Origin: Ochrobactrum sp. CGA5
Lineage (GTDB): Bacteria; Pseudomonadota; Alphaproteobacteria; Rhizobiales; Rhizobiaceae
Reading direction: 5' to 3'
Assembly (NCBI RefSeq): GCF_006345815.1
Contig: NZ_VCIG01000001.1
Coordinates: 1-64,000, forward strand
DNA: 64,000 nt
A program made the position numbers and the translations under genes. Under the pieces are notes generated by a model, which saw only the letters and a program-made list of their open reading frames with translations, did not search any database and was not told the DNA's origin. How positions within the stretch are numbered: position 1 is the stretch's first letter; each line of letters starts with the position of its first letter. Positions 10,772 through 18,814 of this stretch are shown here, piece after piece.

Positions 10772-12076
10772 ATGAGGGACCACATGCACGCAGAATTCGA
10801 GAATCGGGCTTCCAATCTTTCACGCCGGCCGCGCCTGACCACATTGATACGGGTGCGCTGGCTGGCCATTGCAGGGCAGACGGCCGCAGTCATGTTTGTG
10901 GCACTTTATCTGCAATTTCCTTTTGCCGTGGGCATTTGCTTTGCACTGATTGCCTGTTCCGCCTGGCTCAATCTTTATCTGGCCTTTCACTTCCCGACCA
11001 ACCACCGCCTGAACCCGATGGCTGCAAGCCTTGTCCTGGCGTTTGATGTACTGCAACTGGCCGGGCTTCTCTACCTCACAGGCGGGCTGCAAAATCCCTT
11101 CATTGTTTTGATGATCGTGCCGGTTATCATCTCGGCCACCTCGCTTTCTGCGCGTCATACGCTGGTGCTCGCCCTGCTGGTGGTTGCCTGTACTTCGGTG
11201 CTGACTATCAGGCACGAGCCGTTACCTTGGTATCCGGGGGAAACCCTCAACCTGCCGTTCCTGTTTGTGATAGGCATCTGGTGCGCCATTATTTCGGCGC
11301 TCGGTTTTACCGGCGTTTACGCATACCGTATCGCCGAGGAAGCGCGCCAATTAGGCGATGCACTGAGCGCTGCCGAGCTTATTCTCCAGCGCGAACAACA
11401 TCTGTCGGCGCTGGATGGACTGGCGGCCGCAGCAGCACATGAACTGGGTACGCCTTTGGCAACGATTGCGCTGGTGGTAAAGGAAATGCAGCGCGCCCGC
11501 ACCACTGATCCGGGCCTTGCCGAAGACATCGCCTTACTGCATTCCCAGACCCAGCGTTGCCGGGAAATTCTCCAGCGGCTGACCAGCCTTTCCTCGGAAG
11601 GCGAGGAGCATATGTCGCGCCTACCGCTCTCTTCGCTCATAGAAGAGGTGATAGCGCCGCACCGCAATTTTGGTATCGCTATAGATGTGCAAAAAAAGGA
11701 AGGTCCGAAGCCGGAACCTGTCACTCGACGCAATCCGGGCCTGCTGTACGGCCTTGGTAACCTAGTGGAGAACGCAGTCGATTTTGCGCGCGGTACAGTC
11801 CATGTGATCTGGGGCTGGACTGACGTCAATGTTAGCGTAACCATTCAGGATGACGGCGAAGGGTTCAAGCCGGAAGTTCTCGACCGTATCGGTGAGCCTT
11901 ATATGACGAGCCGTGACAGTACACGGAATGGCGGCGGCCTCGGGCTTGGGCTGTTTATCGCCAAAACCCTGCTGGAACGCTCGGGTGCGCAAATCACATT
12001 TCGCAACCGCAACAATCCAGGGCAGGGTGCAGAGGTAAAAGTCGTTTGGCCGCGGTCCGCATTTATATCCGGCTGA
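10772..12076 (+). CDS. actS: Redox sensor histidine kinase ActS/PrrB/RegB
   Basis: Membrane-bound sensor kinase of 434 residues controlling redox-dependent genes through ActR. About six hydrophobic segments lie in residues 28-185. The cytoplasmic part carries the H-box AAAAHELGTPLATI with phospho-acceptor His223, and ATPase motifs GNLVENAVDFA, DDGEGF and GGGLGLGLFIAKTL. The GGLQNPF heptapeptide (104-110) is the signature linked to quinone sensing in RegB. AGAGG precedes ATG 10772. The response regulator actR follows but is separated by a DUF2267 gene. Named prrB in Brucella literature. Confidence 0.93.
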   Translation: MRDHMHAEFENRASNLSRRPRLTTLIRVRWLAIAGQTAAVMFVALYLQFPFAVGICFALIACSAWLNLYLAFHFPTNHRLNPMAASLVLAFDVLQLAGLLYLTGGLQNPFIVLMIVPVIISATSLSARHTLVLALLVVACTSVLTIRHEPLPWYPGETLNLPFLFVIGIWCAIISALGFTGVYAYRIAEEARQLGDALSAAELILQREQHLSALDGLAAAAAHELGTPLATIALVVKEMQRARTTDPGLAEDIALLHSQTQRCREILQRLTSLSSEGEEHMSRLPLSSLIEEVIAPHRNFGIAIDVQKKEGPKPEPVTRRNPGLLYGLGNLVENAVDFARGTVHVIWGWTDVNVSVTIQDDGEGFKPEVLDRIGEPYMTSRDSTRNGGGLGLGLFIAKTLLERSGAQITFRNRNNPGQGAEVKVVWPRSAFISG

Positions 12077-12089
12077 GGAAGGATGCCGC

Positions 12090-12509
12090 ATGACTATCCC
12101 GCTTGAAATTCAGAGGGCGACGGAGGAGTTCGACAAGTTTCTCCACATGGCTCGGGACGAGGCGGGGCTCGCCACACGCAATCAGGCATATACGATGGTG
12201 GAGGCTGTGCTGCTGACCTTCCGTCGCCGATTGGACGTAGATCAAGCGATTCGTTTCGCCGCGATATTGCCGCCAGTTCTTCGCGCGATTTTTGTAGCCA
12301 ACTGGGATATTCACGAAGCGAAACGGCCATTCCAGAACCGACAGGTTTTGACTCGCGAAGTGCAGTCTTTACGCAAGGATCATAATTTTGCACCGGATTC
12401 AGCCATTCACGACGTTGCAAAGGCGCTGCGCGCGCATATCGCTCAAATGGAGCTGGATGATTTTCTGACTGGGCTTTCCGACGAGGCACGGGAATATTGG
12501 TCCATCTGA
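12090..12509 (+). CDS. DUF2267 domain protein
   Basis: Small helical, probably cytoplasmic protein of 139 residues matching the DUF2267 pattern (FLHMARDEAGLATRNQAY, VEAVLLTFRRRL, AAILPPVLRAIFVANW). No enzymatic motif or membrane segment is visible and no function is established. GGAAGG precedes its ATG, only 13 bases after the actS stop, so it is almost certainly cotranscribed with the sensor kinase. A 196-base gap then separates it from actR, leaving room for a separate actR promoter. Confidence 0.85.
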   Translation: MTIPLEIQRATEEFDKFLHMARDEAGLATRNQAYTMVEAVLLTFRRRLDVDQAIRFAAILPPVLRAIFVANWDIHEAKRPFQNRQVLTREVQSLRKDHNFAPDSAIHDVAKALRAHIAQMELDDFLTGLSDEAREYWSI

Positions 12510-12705
12510 AGCAGACGTGAGGGCAAACCCACGATTTCCTATCAATTCCTTTTGGTTGCAACTCAAAATACTCTGAAAATACAATAGTTTGCATTGTTCC
12601 AGCGCAAGAGTGAATGCTGAAATTGCTTCAATAATTCAATGGCTATTTGACTTTTTGACGCAGGGATATCAATAAGGAAAGAAAAATACAGGCAGGAAGC
12701 ACCCG

Positions 12706-13269
12706 ATGGACGACTTGAAGCAGGAAGACACCGAAGCCATAGGCAACGATCCGACCCTCCTTCTGGTTGATGACGACAAGCCCTTCTTGCAGCGCCTTGC
12801 CCGCGCGATGGAGAGCCGGGGGTTTCAGGTGACGACTGCGGAATCGGTTGAAGAAGGTATCGCCGCTGCCAAGGCCGCTGCACCGGCATATGCGGTCGTG
12901 GACATGCGGCTCGGCGACGGCAACGGCCTTGATATTATTGAGGCTATTCGTTCCCGCCGTGCCGACACGCGCGCCATTGTCCTCACCGGATACGGTAATA
13001 TCGCAACTGCTGTGAACGCTGTTAAGCTTGGCGCTATCGATTATCTGTCGAAGCCTGCTGATGCGGACGAAGTTTTCGCAGCGTTGACTCGCCGCCCAGG
13101 CGAGAAGGTTGCACCGCCGGAGAATCCGATGTCTGCCGACAGGGTTCGCTGGGAACATATCCAACGCGTCTACGAAATGTGTGAGCGCAACGTATCGGAG
13201 ACCGCACGTCGTCTCAACATGCATCGCCGTACATTGCAGCGCATACTGGCGAAGCGCGCTCCGCGTTAA
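12706..13269 (+). CDS. actR: Redox response regulator ActR/PrrA/RegA
   Basis: Partner of the ActS kinase: 187 residues with an N-terminal receiver domain (acidic pair D22/D23, phospho-acceptor Asp66 in VVDMRLGDGNGLD, Lys116 in YLSKPAD) and a C-terminal Fis-type helix-turn-helix (ERNVSETARRLNMHRRTLQR). The linker ENPMSADRVRWEHIQRVYE is the strongly conserved RegA/ActR signature. It activates genes for low-oxygen respiration, nitrogen and carbon metabolism in relatives. GGCAGG lies about 10 bases before the ATG. The leading 196-base gap probably holds its own promoter. It converges with mmcB. Confidence 0.95.
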   Translation: MDDLKQEDTEAIGNDPTLLLVDDDKPFLQRLARAMESRGFQVTTAESVEEGIAAAKAAAPAYAVVDMRLGDGNGLDIIEAIRSRRADTRAIVLTGYGNIATAVNAVKLGAIDYLSKPADADEVFAALTRRPGEKVAPPENPMSADRVRWEHIQRVYEMCERNVSETARRLNMHRRTLQRILAKRAPR

Positions 13270-13283
13270 GGCGATTTGTCAGA

Positions 13284-13778
13284 TCAGTCTATGTCGGCTT
13301 CGGGCACATCGAAACCGGCAAGTTCGGCGATTGTCAGTCGGGCTGCGCCTGCCCGTGCAAAGCGCAACATAAGCGCTTTTCGTGTTGCACCAGACAACTT
13401 GTGTTCCGGCGCATCTCGCAGAATCTCCGCTCCATATCCATCAGAGAGAATGAAGCCGCATTCTTGAGGAAATATATCGCGCGGTACCGCCGGATGGGTA
13501 GCGAAGAACAGCCGGTCGCAATAAGAGCGGTATTCGGGCCATTTGTGGTCGGCCTTCCAGTCCTCAATCGATGATTTTATCTCCACAATCCAGATATCAC
13601 CCTTGCGGCTGACCGCGATCAAGTCGGCGCGCCTGCCTGATGCCAGCGGCAATTCGGGCAATGTGGCAAGCCCCATTTCCAGAAAAAGACGCTGCACACC
13701 ACGCCGCACCAGCATAGCATTCTCGGACTGTCGACCATCGGAGAGAGGGTGGGTCTGGTTGGGAATCACGATTGGCAT
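13284..13778 (-). CDS. mmcB: MmcB family DNA repair protein, PD-(D/E)XK nuclease-like
   Basis: 164-residue protein of the alphaproteobacterial MmcB family, named for mitomycin C sensitivity in Caulobacter. It has a PD-(D/E)XK-like core: Asp52 in ADLIAVSRKG and Glu66-x-Lys68 in WIVEIKSS, followed by DWKADHKWPEYRSYCDRLFFA. A nuclease role in crosslink or alkylation repair is inferred from the fold. The family is SOS-regulated in Caulobacter, but I find no alphaproteobacterial LexA motif (GTTC-N7-GTTC) upstream. It converges with actR, 14 bases away. Confidence 0.85.
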   Translation of the reverse strand: MPIVIPNQTHPLSDGRQSENAMLVRRGVQRLFLEMGLATLPELPLASGRRADLIAVSRKGDIWIVEIKSSIEDWKADHKWPEYRSYCDRLFFATHPAVPRDIFPQECGFILSDGYGAEILRDAPEHKLSGATRKALMLRFARAGAARLTIAELAGFDVPEADID

Positions 13779-13903
13779 GGGTGTAGTTTGTGCACGGATT
13801 CAGATCGACACAATCGAAAACCAGGGCACCTGGCACGAAAGCTGTGGCAGCAGGGCGAAACATGGCCACAAAATGTCTTATTTAAGGAATTTTCAATTTA
13901 CGG

Positions 13904-13919
13904 TTAACGCCTGGTTAAC
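13904..13919. promoter_or_regulatory. CtrA-type binding site
   Basis: The sequence reads TTAA, seven bases, TTAAC, exactly the full CtrA consensus, here within two GGTTAAC repeats spaced by 11 bases. It sits 95 bases before the L,D-transpeptidase gene and 126 bases before mmcB, in their shared divergent region. CtrA is the master cell-cycle regulator of alphaproteobacteria and controls envelope genes in Brucella. The match is exact; its use in the cell is inferred. Confidence 0.6.
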
Positions 13920-14013
13920 AATACTACCGCATCTTCGACAAGAATGAGCGATTCGCTTCACTCTCCGGCCTATTGTGGTCCTATTGACGGAATGAACCAA
14001 TCTGGGGGAATGC

Positions 14014-14634
14014 ATGAATTCTCGCGTCCTAAAGTTGACGACGGCTCTTTTTCTGGCAGGTGCATTGGCAGGCTGCTCGACCGTAGGCGGCACCTTTTAC
14101 ACCGCCTCTTATTCTTCGGTTACTGACGCTGGTTATGTCGTCCCGGCCATACCAAGCGAAAAGATACCGGCTCAATATCGCCGCCAGATCGTCAAATACT
14201 CGACGGATCAAAAGCCCGGCACCATCGTTGTCGATACACGGGAAAAGTTCCTTTATCTCGTCATGCCGGAAGGCAAAGCTATGCGATATGGCATTGGTGT
14301 CGGTCGCGAAGGATTTGAATGGTCCGGCACGGCGCGTGTCGCAATGAAACGGGAATGGCCGACCTGGACACCGCCTTCCGCTATGATCAAGCGCCAGCCG
14401 GAACTGGCAAAATACCGCAATGGTATGGACCCCGGCCTGCGCAATCCGCTCGGTGCGCGCGCGCTCTATCTCTATAACAAGAGTGGCGACACCGGCTATC
14501 GTCTGCATGGTACACCGGAATGGTGGTCCATCGGCAAGGCAATGTCTTCCGGTTGCATCCGCCTTATGAACCAGGACATTATGGATCTTTATGATCGCAC
14601 CGAACAGGGCGCCAAGGTCATCGTGAAGCAATAA
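14014..14634 (+). CDS. L,D-transpeptidase (YkuD) lipoprotein
   Basis: 206-residue exported lipoprotein that should form 3-3 crosslinks in peptidoglycan or link proteins to it. The signal peptide ends in lipobox LAGC with Cys21 as lipidation site. The YkuD domain spans about 67-206 with catalytic motif H165-G...S-S-G-C181-I-R (YRLHGTPEW, then SSGCIRLMN). A family-typical central YGIGVGREGFEWSG is present. The start is ATG 14014, after a GGGGG tract. A CtrA box lies 95 bases upstream and a strong terminator directly downstream. In Rhizobiales, which grow from one pole, such enzymes act at growth zones; a cell-cycle-timed role is inferred. Confidence 0.93.
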   Translation: MNSRVLKLTTALFLAGALAGCSTVGGTFYTASYSSVTDAGYVVPAIPSEKIPAQYRRQIVKYSTDQKPGTIVVDTREKFLYLVMPEGKAMRYGIGVGREGFEWSGTARVAMKREWPTWTPPSAMIKRQPELAKYRNGMDPGLRNPLGARALYLYNKSGDTGYRLHGTPEWWSIGKAMSSGCIRLMNQDIMDLYDRTEQGAKVIVKQ

Positions 14635-14655
14635 GACGTGATGACAACAGCTATG

Positions 14656-14682
14656 AAAAAGGCCGCTTCAAGCGGCCTTTTC
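14656..14682. terminator. Bidirectional terminator
   Basis: AAAAAGGCCGCTT and AAGCGGCCTTTT form a stem of about 11 bp with a minimal CA centre and T-runs on both sides. It lies between the convergent L,D-transpeptidase and Nfu genes and can serve both. Confidence 0.85.
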
Positions 14683-14698
14683 CTTAATCTCAACCAGA

Positions 14699-15271
14699 TC
14701 AGATCTGTTCGACCTGCTGCACTTCCGGCACAAAATGACGCAGAAGGTTCTGAATGCCATGCTTCAGCGTTGCCGTCGATGACGGGCAGCCGGAGCAAGC
14801 GCCTTTCATGTTCAGGAATACGGTGCCGTTTTCGAAACCACGGAATGTGATATCACCGCCATCCTGCGCAACTGCCGGGCGCACGCGGGTTTCAATTAGT
14901 TCCTTAATCATCTCCACCGTTTCAGCATCGGCTTCATCGAAGAATTCTTCTTCGCCATGTGCGGCAGCGGCGTCAACATTGCTGTTGCCAGCCATGGCAG
15001 GGGCACCCGACATGAAATGTTCCATGATCGTGCCAAGAATAGCTGGCTTCAAATGTTGCCACTCGCCATCGTCTTTGGTGACGGTGATGAAATCGTAGCC
15101 GAAGAAAACACCCGTCACGCCCGGAACCGAAAAGAGCTTGGCGGCAAGCTGCGACGTATCGCCAGCGGTGGACGGGTCGCGGAAATCGGCGGTACCTTCC
15201 GGCATAACGACCTTGCCGGGAAGAAACTTCAGGGTCGCCGGGTTGGGCGTGGTTTCAGTCTGGATGAACAT
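14699..15271 (-). CDS. NifU-like Fe-S cluster scaffold/carrier (Nfu)
   Basis: 190-residue protein with an N-terminal Nfu_N domain (FIQTETTPNPATLKFLPG) and a C-terminal NifU domain carrying the cluster-binding CSGC motif (Cys159 and Cys162). It carries assembled Fe-S clusters to target enzymes in the cytoplasm. The linker at about 90-115 is acidic. ATG 15271 is taken as start because the family begins MFIQTETTPNP; the longer reading from 15346 adds 25 unconserved residues. It lies 110 bases after the universal stress protein gene on the same strand. Confidence 0.92.
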   Translation of the reverse strand: MFIQTETTPNPATLKFLPGKVVMPEGTADFRDPSTAGDTSQLAAKLFSVPGVTGVFFGYDFITVTKDDGEWQHLKPAILGTIMEHFMSGAPAMAGNSNVDAAAAHGEEEFFDEADAETVEMIKELIETRVRPAVAQDGGDITFRGFENGTVFLNMKGACSGCPSSTATLKHGIQNLLRHFVPEVQQVEQI

Positions 15272-15381
15272 GCCAGTTGTCCCGCTTTCAGATTTTGGAA
15301 CGATTTTCGTAAGCGCAGATACTAATGGATGCAAGTGCCGTCTCAATGCTGCGCGTATCAGTTGTCATCAATATAGGATGA

Positions 15382-15870
15382 TTAGGTCACCGCATCAATG
15401 TCATCGTCGTTCATGCCTGCCGGAATGACTGTAACGGGGATTGGGAACTGGGAGCGACTGGCAAGTGATTGTACGAGAGGACCAGGGCCTTCCTTGCCGG
15501 CACCGGCAGCCAGCACCAGAATGGCGATGTCCTGATCTTCCTCGATAAGGCTAATCAGTTCAGCAGCAGTTTCGCCTTCGCGGATGCTAATTTCCGGTTC
15601 TATTCCCTGGTCGGCACGCACGGTTGCGGCGAATTTTTCCAGCGCCGCGCGAGCACGATCCTGGGCTTCGGAGCGCATGATTTCGCCAACGCCCAGAATT
15701 TGCTGGAAATCGGAGTCATCAATCACGAAAAGCAGGATGAGAGAGCCGCCCGTATTATTTGCTCGGCGCGCGGCATAGGCAACGGCACGCCCGCATTCGG
15801 GTGTTTCGTCTATGACGGCAAGAAACTTTCGGCGGTGTCCGGCTTCCCGGCTAAGTCGTTTTGATACCAT
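15382..15870 (-). CDS. Universal stress protein (UspA family)
   Basis: Single-domain Usp of 162 residues. The first beta strand is KFLAVIDETPECGRAVAYA, and the ATP-binding-type end is GKEGPGPLVQSLASRSQFPIPVTVIPAG, close to the G-x2-G-x9-G(S/T) pattern of nucleotide-binding Usp proteins. The role is survival under stress by an unknown mechanism. It stands between trpS and the Nfu gene, all leftward; operon membership is uncertain because gaps of 110-128 bases separate them. Confidence 0.9.
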   Translation of the reverse strand: MVSKRLSREAGHRRKFLAVIDETPECGRAVAYAARRANNTGGSLILLFVIDDSDFQQILGVGEIMRSEAQDRARAALEKFAATVRADQGIEPEISIREGETAAELISLIEEDQDIAILVLAAGAGKEGPGPLVQSLASRSQFPIPVTVIPAGMNDDDIDAVT

Positions 15871-15998
15871 GGCCGCAATTTGCCATCGGGATTGACTGTC
15901 TGCAAGCTGACATTTGGTAGGTGTTTGAAGATCGGACGACGATTTTCATACGAAGAGGGGCAGGCAGCAAAACGCCGCCCTCTTTGATAATTGAAAGT

Positions 15999-17066
15999 TT
16001 AGTTCTGCAGCCAGCCAACAATGTCGCGAACATGACGCATAGTCTGTTCCGCAATCACGCCCGCCCGTTCGCCGCCGTCGCGCAGGACACTGTCGATATG
16101 GGAAGGATCGGCAACCAGACGGCGCATCTCATGAGTGATCGGCGAAAGCTTTGCCACGGCGAGATCGGCGAGCGATGCCTTGAATTCGGAGAACTGGCGT
16201 CCGCCGAATTCCTTCAGCACGTCTTCCTTCGACTGAGAGGAAAGCGCTGCATAGATGCCAACCAGATTATCCGCTTCCGGACGACCGGTGAGACCGTCGA
16301 GCTCGGTAGGCAGACCGTCAGAGTCGGTCTTGGCCTTGCGGATTTTCTTGGTGATGGTCTCTTCGTCATCGATCAGATTGATACGCGACAGATCGGATGG
16401 ATCGGATTTCGACATTTTCTTGGTGCCGTCGCGCAGCGACATGATGCGCATGGCAGGGCCGGAAATCATGGGTTCCGTCATCGGGAAGAAGCCGGAAACC
16501 TGCTCGTCACCAACCTGCATATCCACGCCCACACCGAGCGAAGCGATGCGATCCGAATAGTCGTTGTTGAATTTCTGCGCGATGTCGCGGGTTAATTCCA
16601 GATGCTGTTTCTGGTCCTCACCCACCGGCACTGCGGTTGCACGGTAAAGCAGGATGTCCGCGGCCATCAGGCTTGGATAGGCGAAAAGTCCGAGCGAAGC
16701 ATTTTCCCGGTCCTTGCCTGCCTTGTCCTTGAACTGTGTCATGCGGCTCATCCAGCCGATGCGCGCGATACAGTTGAACACCCATGCCAGCTCTGCGTGC
16801 TGCATGACGCGGCTCTGGTTGAAGACGATGCTCCTCTTCGGGTCGATGCCTGCGGCAAGGAAAGCTGCGGTGACTTCGCGTGTCGATTGCATCAGCTCAG
16901 CCGGGTCGGGCGAAATGGTCAGCGCGTGCATATCCACGACGCAATAGATGCATTCCTGCGTCTCCTGGACCTCGACCCACCGCTTGATTGCCCCCAGATA
17001 ATTGCCGAGGTGAAGGTTTCCGGTCGGTTGGACGCCGGAGAAAACAAGCGGTTTGAACGTGCTCAT
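15999..17066 (-). CDS. trpS: Tryptophanyl-tRNA synthetase
   Basis: Class I aminoacyl-tRNA synthetase charging tRNA-Trp, 355 residues from ATG 17066. The HIGH-equivalent is TGNLHLGNY (15-23) and the KMSKS loop is [12 protein letters not shown]. The [18 protein letters not shown] opening is typical of bacterial TrpS, so the alternative ATG at 17087, which adds seven residues, is less likely. A 44-base palindromic repeat lies directly upstream, between trpS and murJ. Confidence 0.96.
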   Translation of the reverse strand: MSTFKPLVFSGVQPTGNLHLGNYLGAIKRWVEVQETQECIYCVVDMHALTISPDPAELMQSTREVTAAFLAAGIDPKRSIVFNQSRVMQHAELAWVFNCIARIGWMSRMTQFKDKAGKDRENASLGLFAYPSLMAADILLYRATAVPVGEDQKQHLELTRDIAQKFNNDYSDRIASLGVGVDMQVGDEQVSGFFPMTEPMISGPAMRIMSLRDGTKKMSKSDPSDLSRINLIDDEETITKKIRKAKTDSDGLPTELDGLTGRPEADNLVGIYAALSSQSKEDVLKEFGGRQFSEFKASLADLAVAKLSPITHEMRRLVADPSHIDSVLRDGGERAGVIAEQTMRHVRDIVGWLQN

Positions 17067-17083
17067 GGCTTTATCCTGAATGA

Positions 17084-17127
17084 GCATTTCCAGCGAAAGT
17101 GGATACCGGTTTCGCGTTCGGAAATGC
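17084..17127. repeat. 44-base palindromic intergenic repeat, copy 1
   Basis: Bounded by GCATTTCC and GGAAATGC with a core around AAAGTGGATACCGGTTTCGC. It matches the reverse complement of 52956-52999 at 39 of 44 positions. Such palindromes are scattered between genes in Rhizobiales genomes. This copy sits between murJ and trpS, overlapping any trpS leader. Confidence 0.85.
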
Positions 17128-17130
17128 GTG

Positions 17131-17161
17131 ACGAAAATTGCCCCGCCGGTGGAGAGCGGGG
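17131..17161 (-). terminator. murJ terminator
   Basis: Read leftward, CCCCGC and GCGGGG (17161-17156 and 17146-17141) form a 6-bp GC stem followed by CAATTTTCG. It lies about 50 bases past the murJ stop codon and just before the repeat at 17084-17127. Confidence 0.55.
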
Positions 17162-17212
17162 ATTTTGAATGCTGGTCTTTTCGCAGAGACGCAGTCGCCT
17201 TTCAAGCTTGAA

Positions 17213-18802
17213 TTACTGCTCGCTTTCAGGAGCTTTCTTTGCTGCGCCGCGCTTGATGTTGCGGCGGATCATTCCTGTATTGGCACCGCCAAGACCGAAA
17301 GCCAAACCGAAATAAACCACCATTGCGGCAACGACGATTGCGGTGACGGTTCCCGCCCGCACAACAAGCGGCGCGGCGGAGGAAAGTTCATAGGCAAAGT
17401 AGCCGATGGCATAATGGATGCCGAAAGCCATGATCGCGGCGGCGACGAGGAGGCGCGGAATGCGGGTTAGCAGTGGAATATCCTGTCCCCAATGGCCGCG
17501 CTTCACCAGTGTTGCAAACAGCAGGATGGTATTGACCCAGCCCGCGATGATTTCCGCCGTGGCTATGCCGGTCGGGCCGAAATGCGGGAAAAGCGTGATC
17601 GCAAGCGAAACGTTCACCGCCACCGAAATGGCGGCGAAAATCATCGGCGTGCGTGTATCCTCGCGGGCGAAGAAACCGGGGATGAACGCTTTGATCAAGA
17701 CGAAAGCGGGCAGACCCAGGCCATATATGGCCAGAATGTTGGAGACGACGAGCGTGGAATCCGGGCTGAACTTGCCGCGTTCGAACAGGAGCCGGACTAT
17801 GGGTTCAGACATGACGAGCAGTGCAGCAGCGGCTGGCAGCGTCAGAAACAATGTGAACTCGACCGAGCGGTTCTGGAGGTTCGACGCTTCCTTCATATGA
17901 CCGCCGCGCAGCGCACGTGACAGTTCGGGCAGAAGCACGGTGGCGACTGCGATCCCGACCACACCGAGCGGAAGCTGATAGATGCGGTCCGCATAGACGA
18001 GCGATGACACAGCGCCTTCCATGCCCGATGCGATATTGGTGTTGATGAGCAGATTGATCTGCGTGATGCCGCCGGTGATGGCGGCAGGTAGTGCCAGCAC
18101 CAGGAGTCTTTTGACATTCGATGTCAGGCGGGGACGGCGAAAGCCGATCTTGATGCCTGCATTGCGCACGGCGATCCAAACGATAGCAAGTTGGACAAGA
18201 CCAGCAGCCATCACCCCCCAAGAAAGGCTATAGCCGACTGAAAGCGCATCATAGCCACGCCACCAGGCAACAGCCAGAACGCCGATCAGAATGATGTTGA
18301 GGAAGACCGGCGCAATAGCTGCCGCGAAGTAGCGGTGCAGCGAATTGAGCATCCCGCCCATCATCGCCGCCAGCGACATACAGGCGAGATAGGGGAACAT
18401 GATGACGGCGAGACGTACGGTATTATCGAATTTCACCGGATCGTCGGTGAAGCCCGGTGCGATGACAGTTCGCACGATGAAGGGCATGGAAAGTTCCATC
18501 GCGATCGTCAGGAAGAGAAGCACGGTGAAGAGAACGCCGAACACTTCTTCGGAAAAACGGCGCGCGCCGTCGATGCCGTTATTCTCGATTTCCTTGGCGA
18601 AAAGCGGAACGAAGGCCGAATTGAATGCGCCTTCGGCAAACAGTCGCCGAAAGGTGTTCGGGAAACGGAAGGCAGCATTAAAGGCGTCGGCTACCGGGCC
18701 GGTGCCCAGCGCCGCCGCCATGAACATCTCGCGGGTGAAGCCGAAAATGCGGCTCATCAGCGTACCGGACGCAACCGTGGCGAACTTTTTGACCAAACTC
18801 AT
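17213..18802 (-). CDS. murJ: Lipid II flippase MurJ
   Basis: Integral membrane protein of 529 residues (MviN/MOP superfamily) that moves lipid II, the peptidoglycan precursor, across the inner membrane. About 14 hydrophobic segments are visible. The start has the family signature SGTLMSRIFGFTREMFMAAALGTG and DAFNAAFRFPNTFRRLFAEGAFNSAFVP, including the conserved arginines of the central cavity. It is 12 bases downstream of glnD on the same strand, so the two are probably cotranscribed, a common rhizobial order. Confidence 0.96.
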   Translation of the reverse strand: MSLVKKFATVASGTLMSRIFGFTREMFMAAALGTGPVADAFNAAFRFPNTFRRLFAEGAFNSAFVPLFAKEIENNGIDGARRFSEEVFGVLFTVLLFLTIAMELSMPFIVRTVIAPGFTDDPVKFDNTVRLAVIMFPYLACMSLAAMMGGMLNSLHRYFAAAIAPVFLNIILIGVLAVAWWRGYDALSVGYSLSWGVMAAGLVQLAIVWIAVRNAGIKIGFRRPRLTSNVKRLLVLALPAAITGGITQINLLINTNIASGMEGAVSSLVYADRIYQLPLGVVGIAVATVLLPELSRALRGGHMKEASNLQNRSVEFTLFLTLPAAAALLVMSEPIVRLLFERGKFSPDSTLVVSNILAIYGLGLPAFVLIKAFIPGFFAREDTRTPMIFAAISVAVNVSLAITLFPHFGPTGIATAEIIAGWVNTILLFATLVKRGHWGQDIPLLTRIPRLLVAAAIMAFGIHYAIGYFAYELSSAAPLVVRAGTVTAIVVAAMVVYFGLAFGLGGANTGMIRRNIKRGAAKKAPESEQ

Positions 18803-18814
18803 TTACTAAAAAAC

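Noticed and set aside
13779..13903. LexA box for mmcB
   Set aside because: No GTTC-N7-GTTC or GAAC-N7-GTTC found.
15954..15985. Terminator after trpS (AAGAGGGG...CCCTCTT)
   Set aside because: The stem needs two bulges and no T-run follows leftward, so support is too weak.
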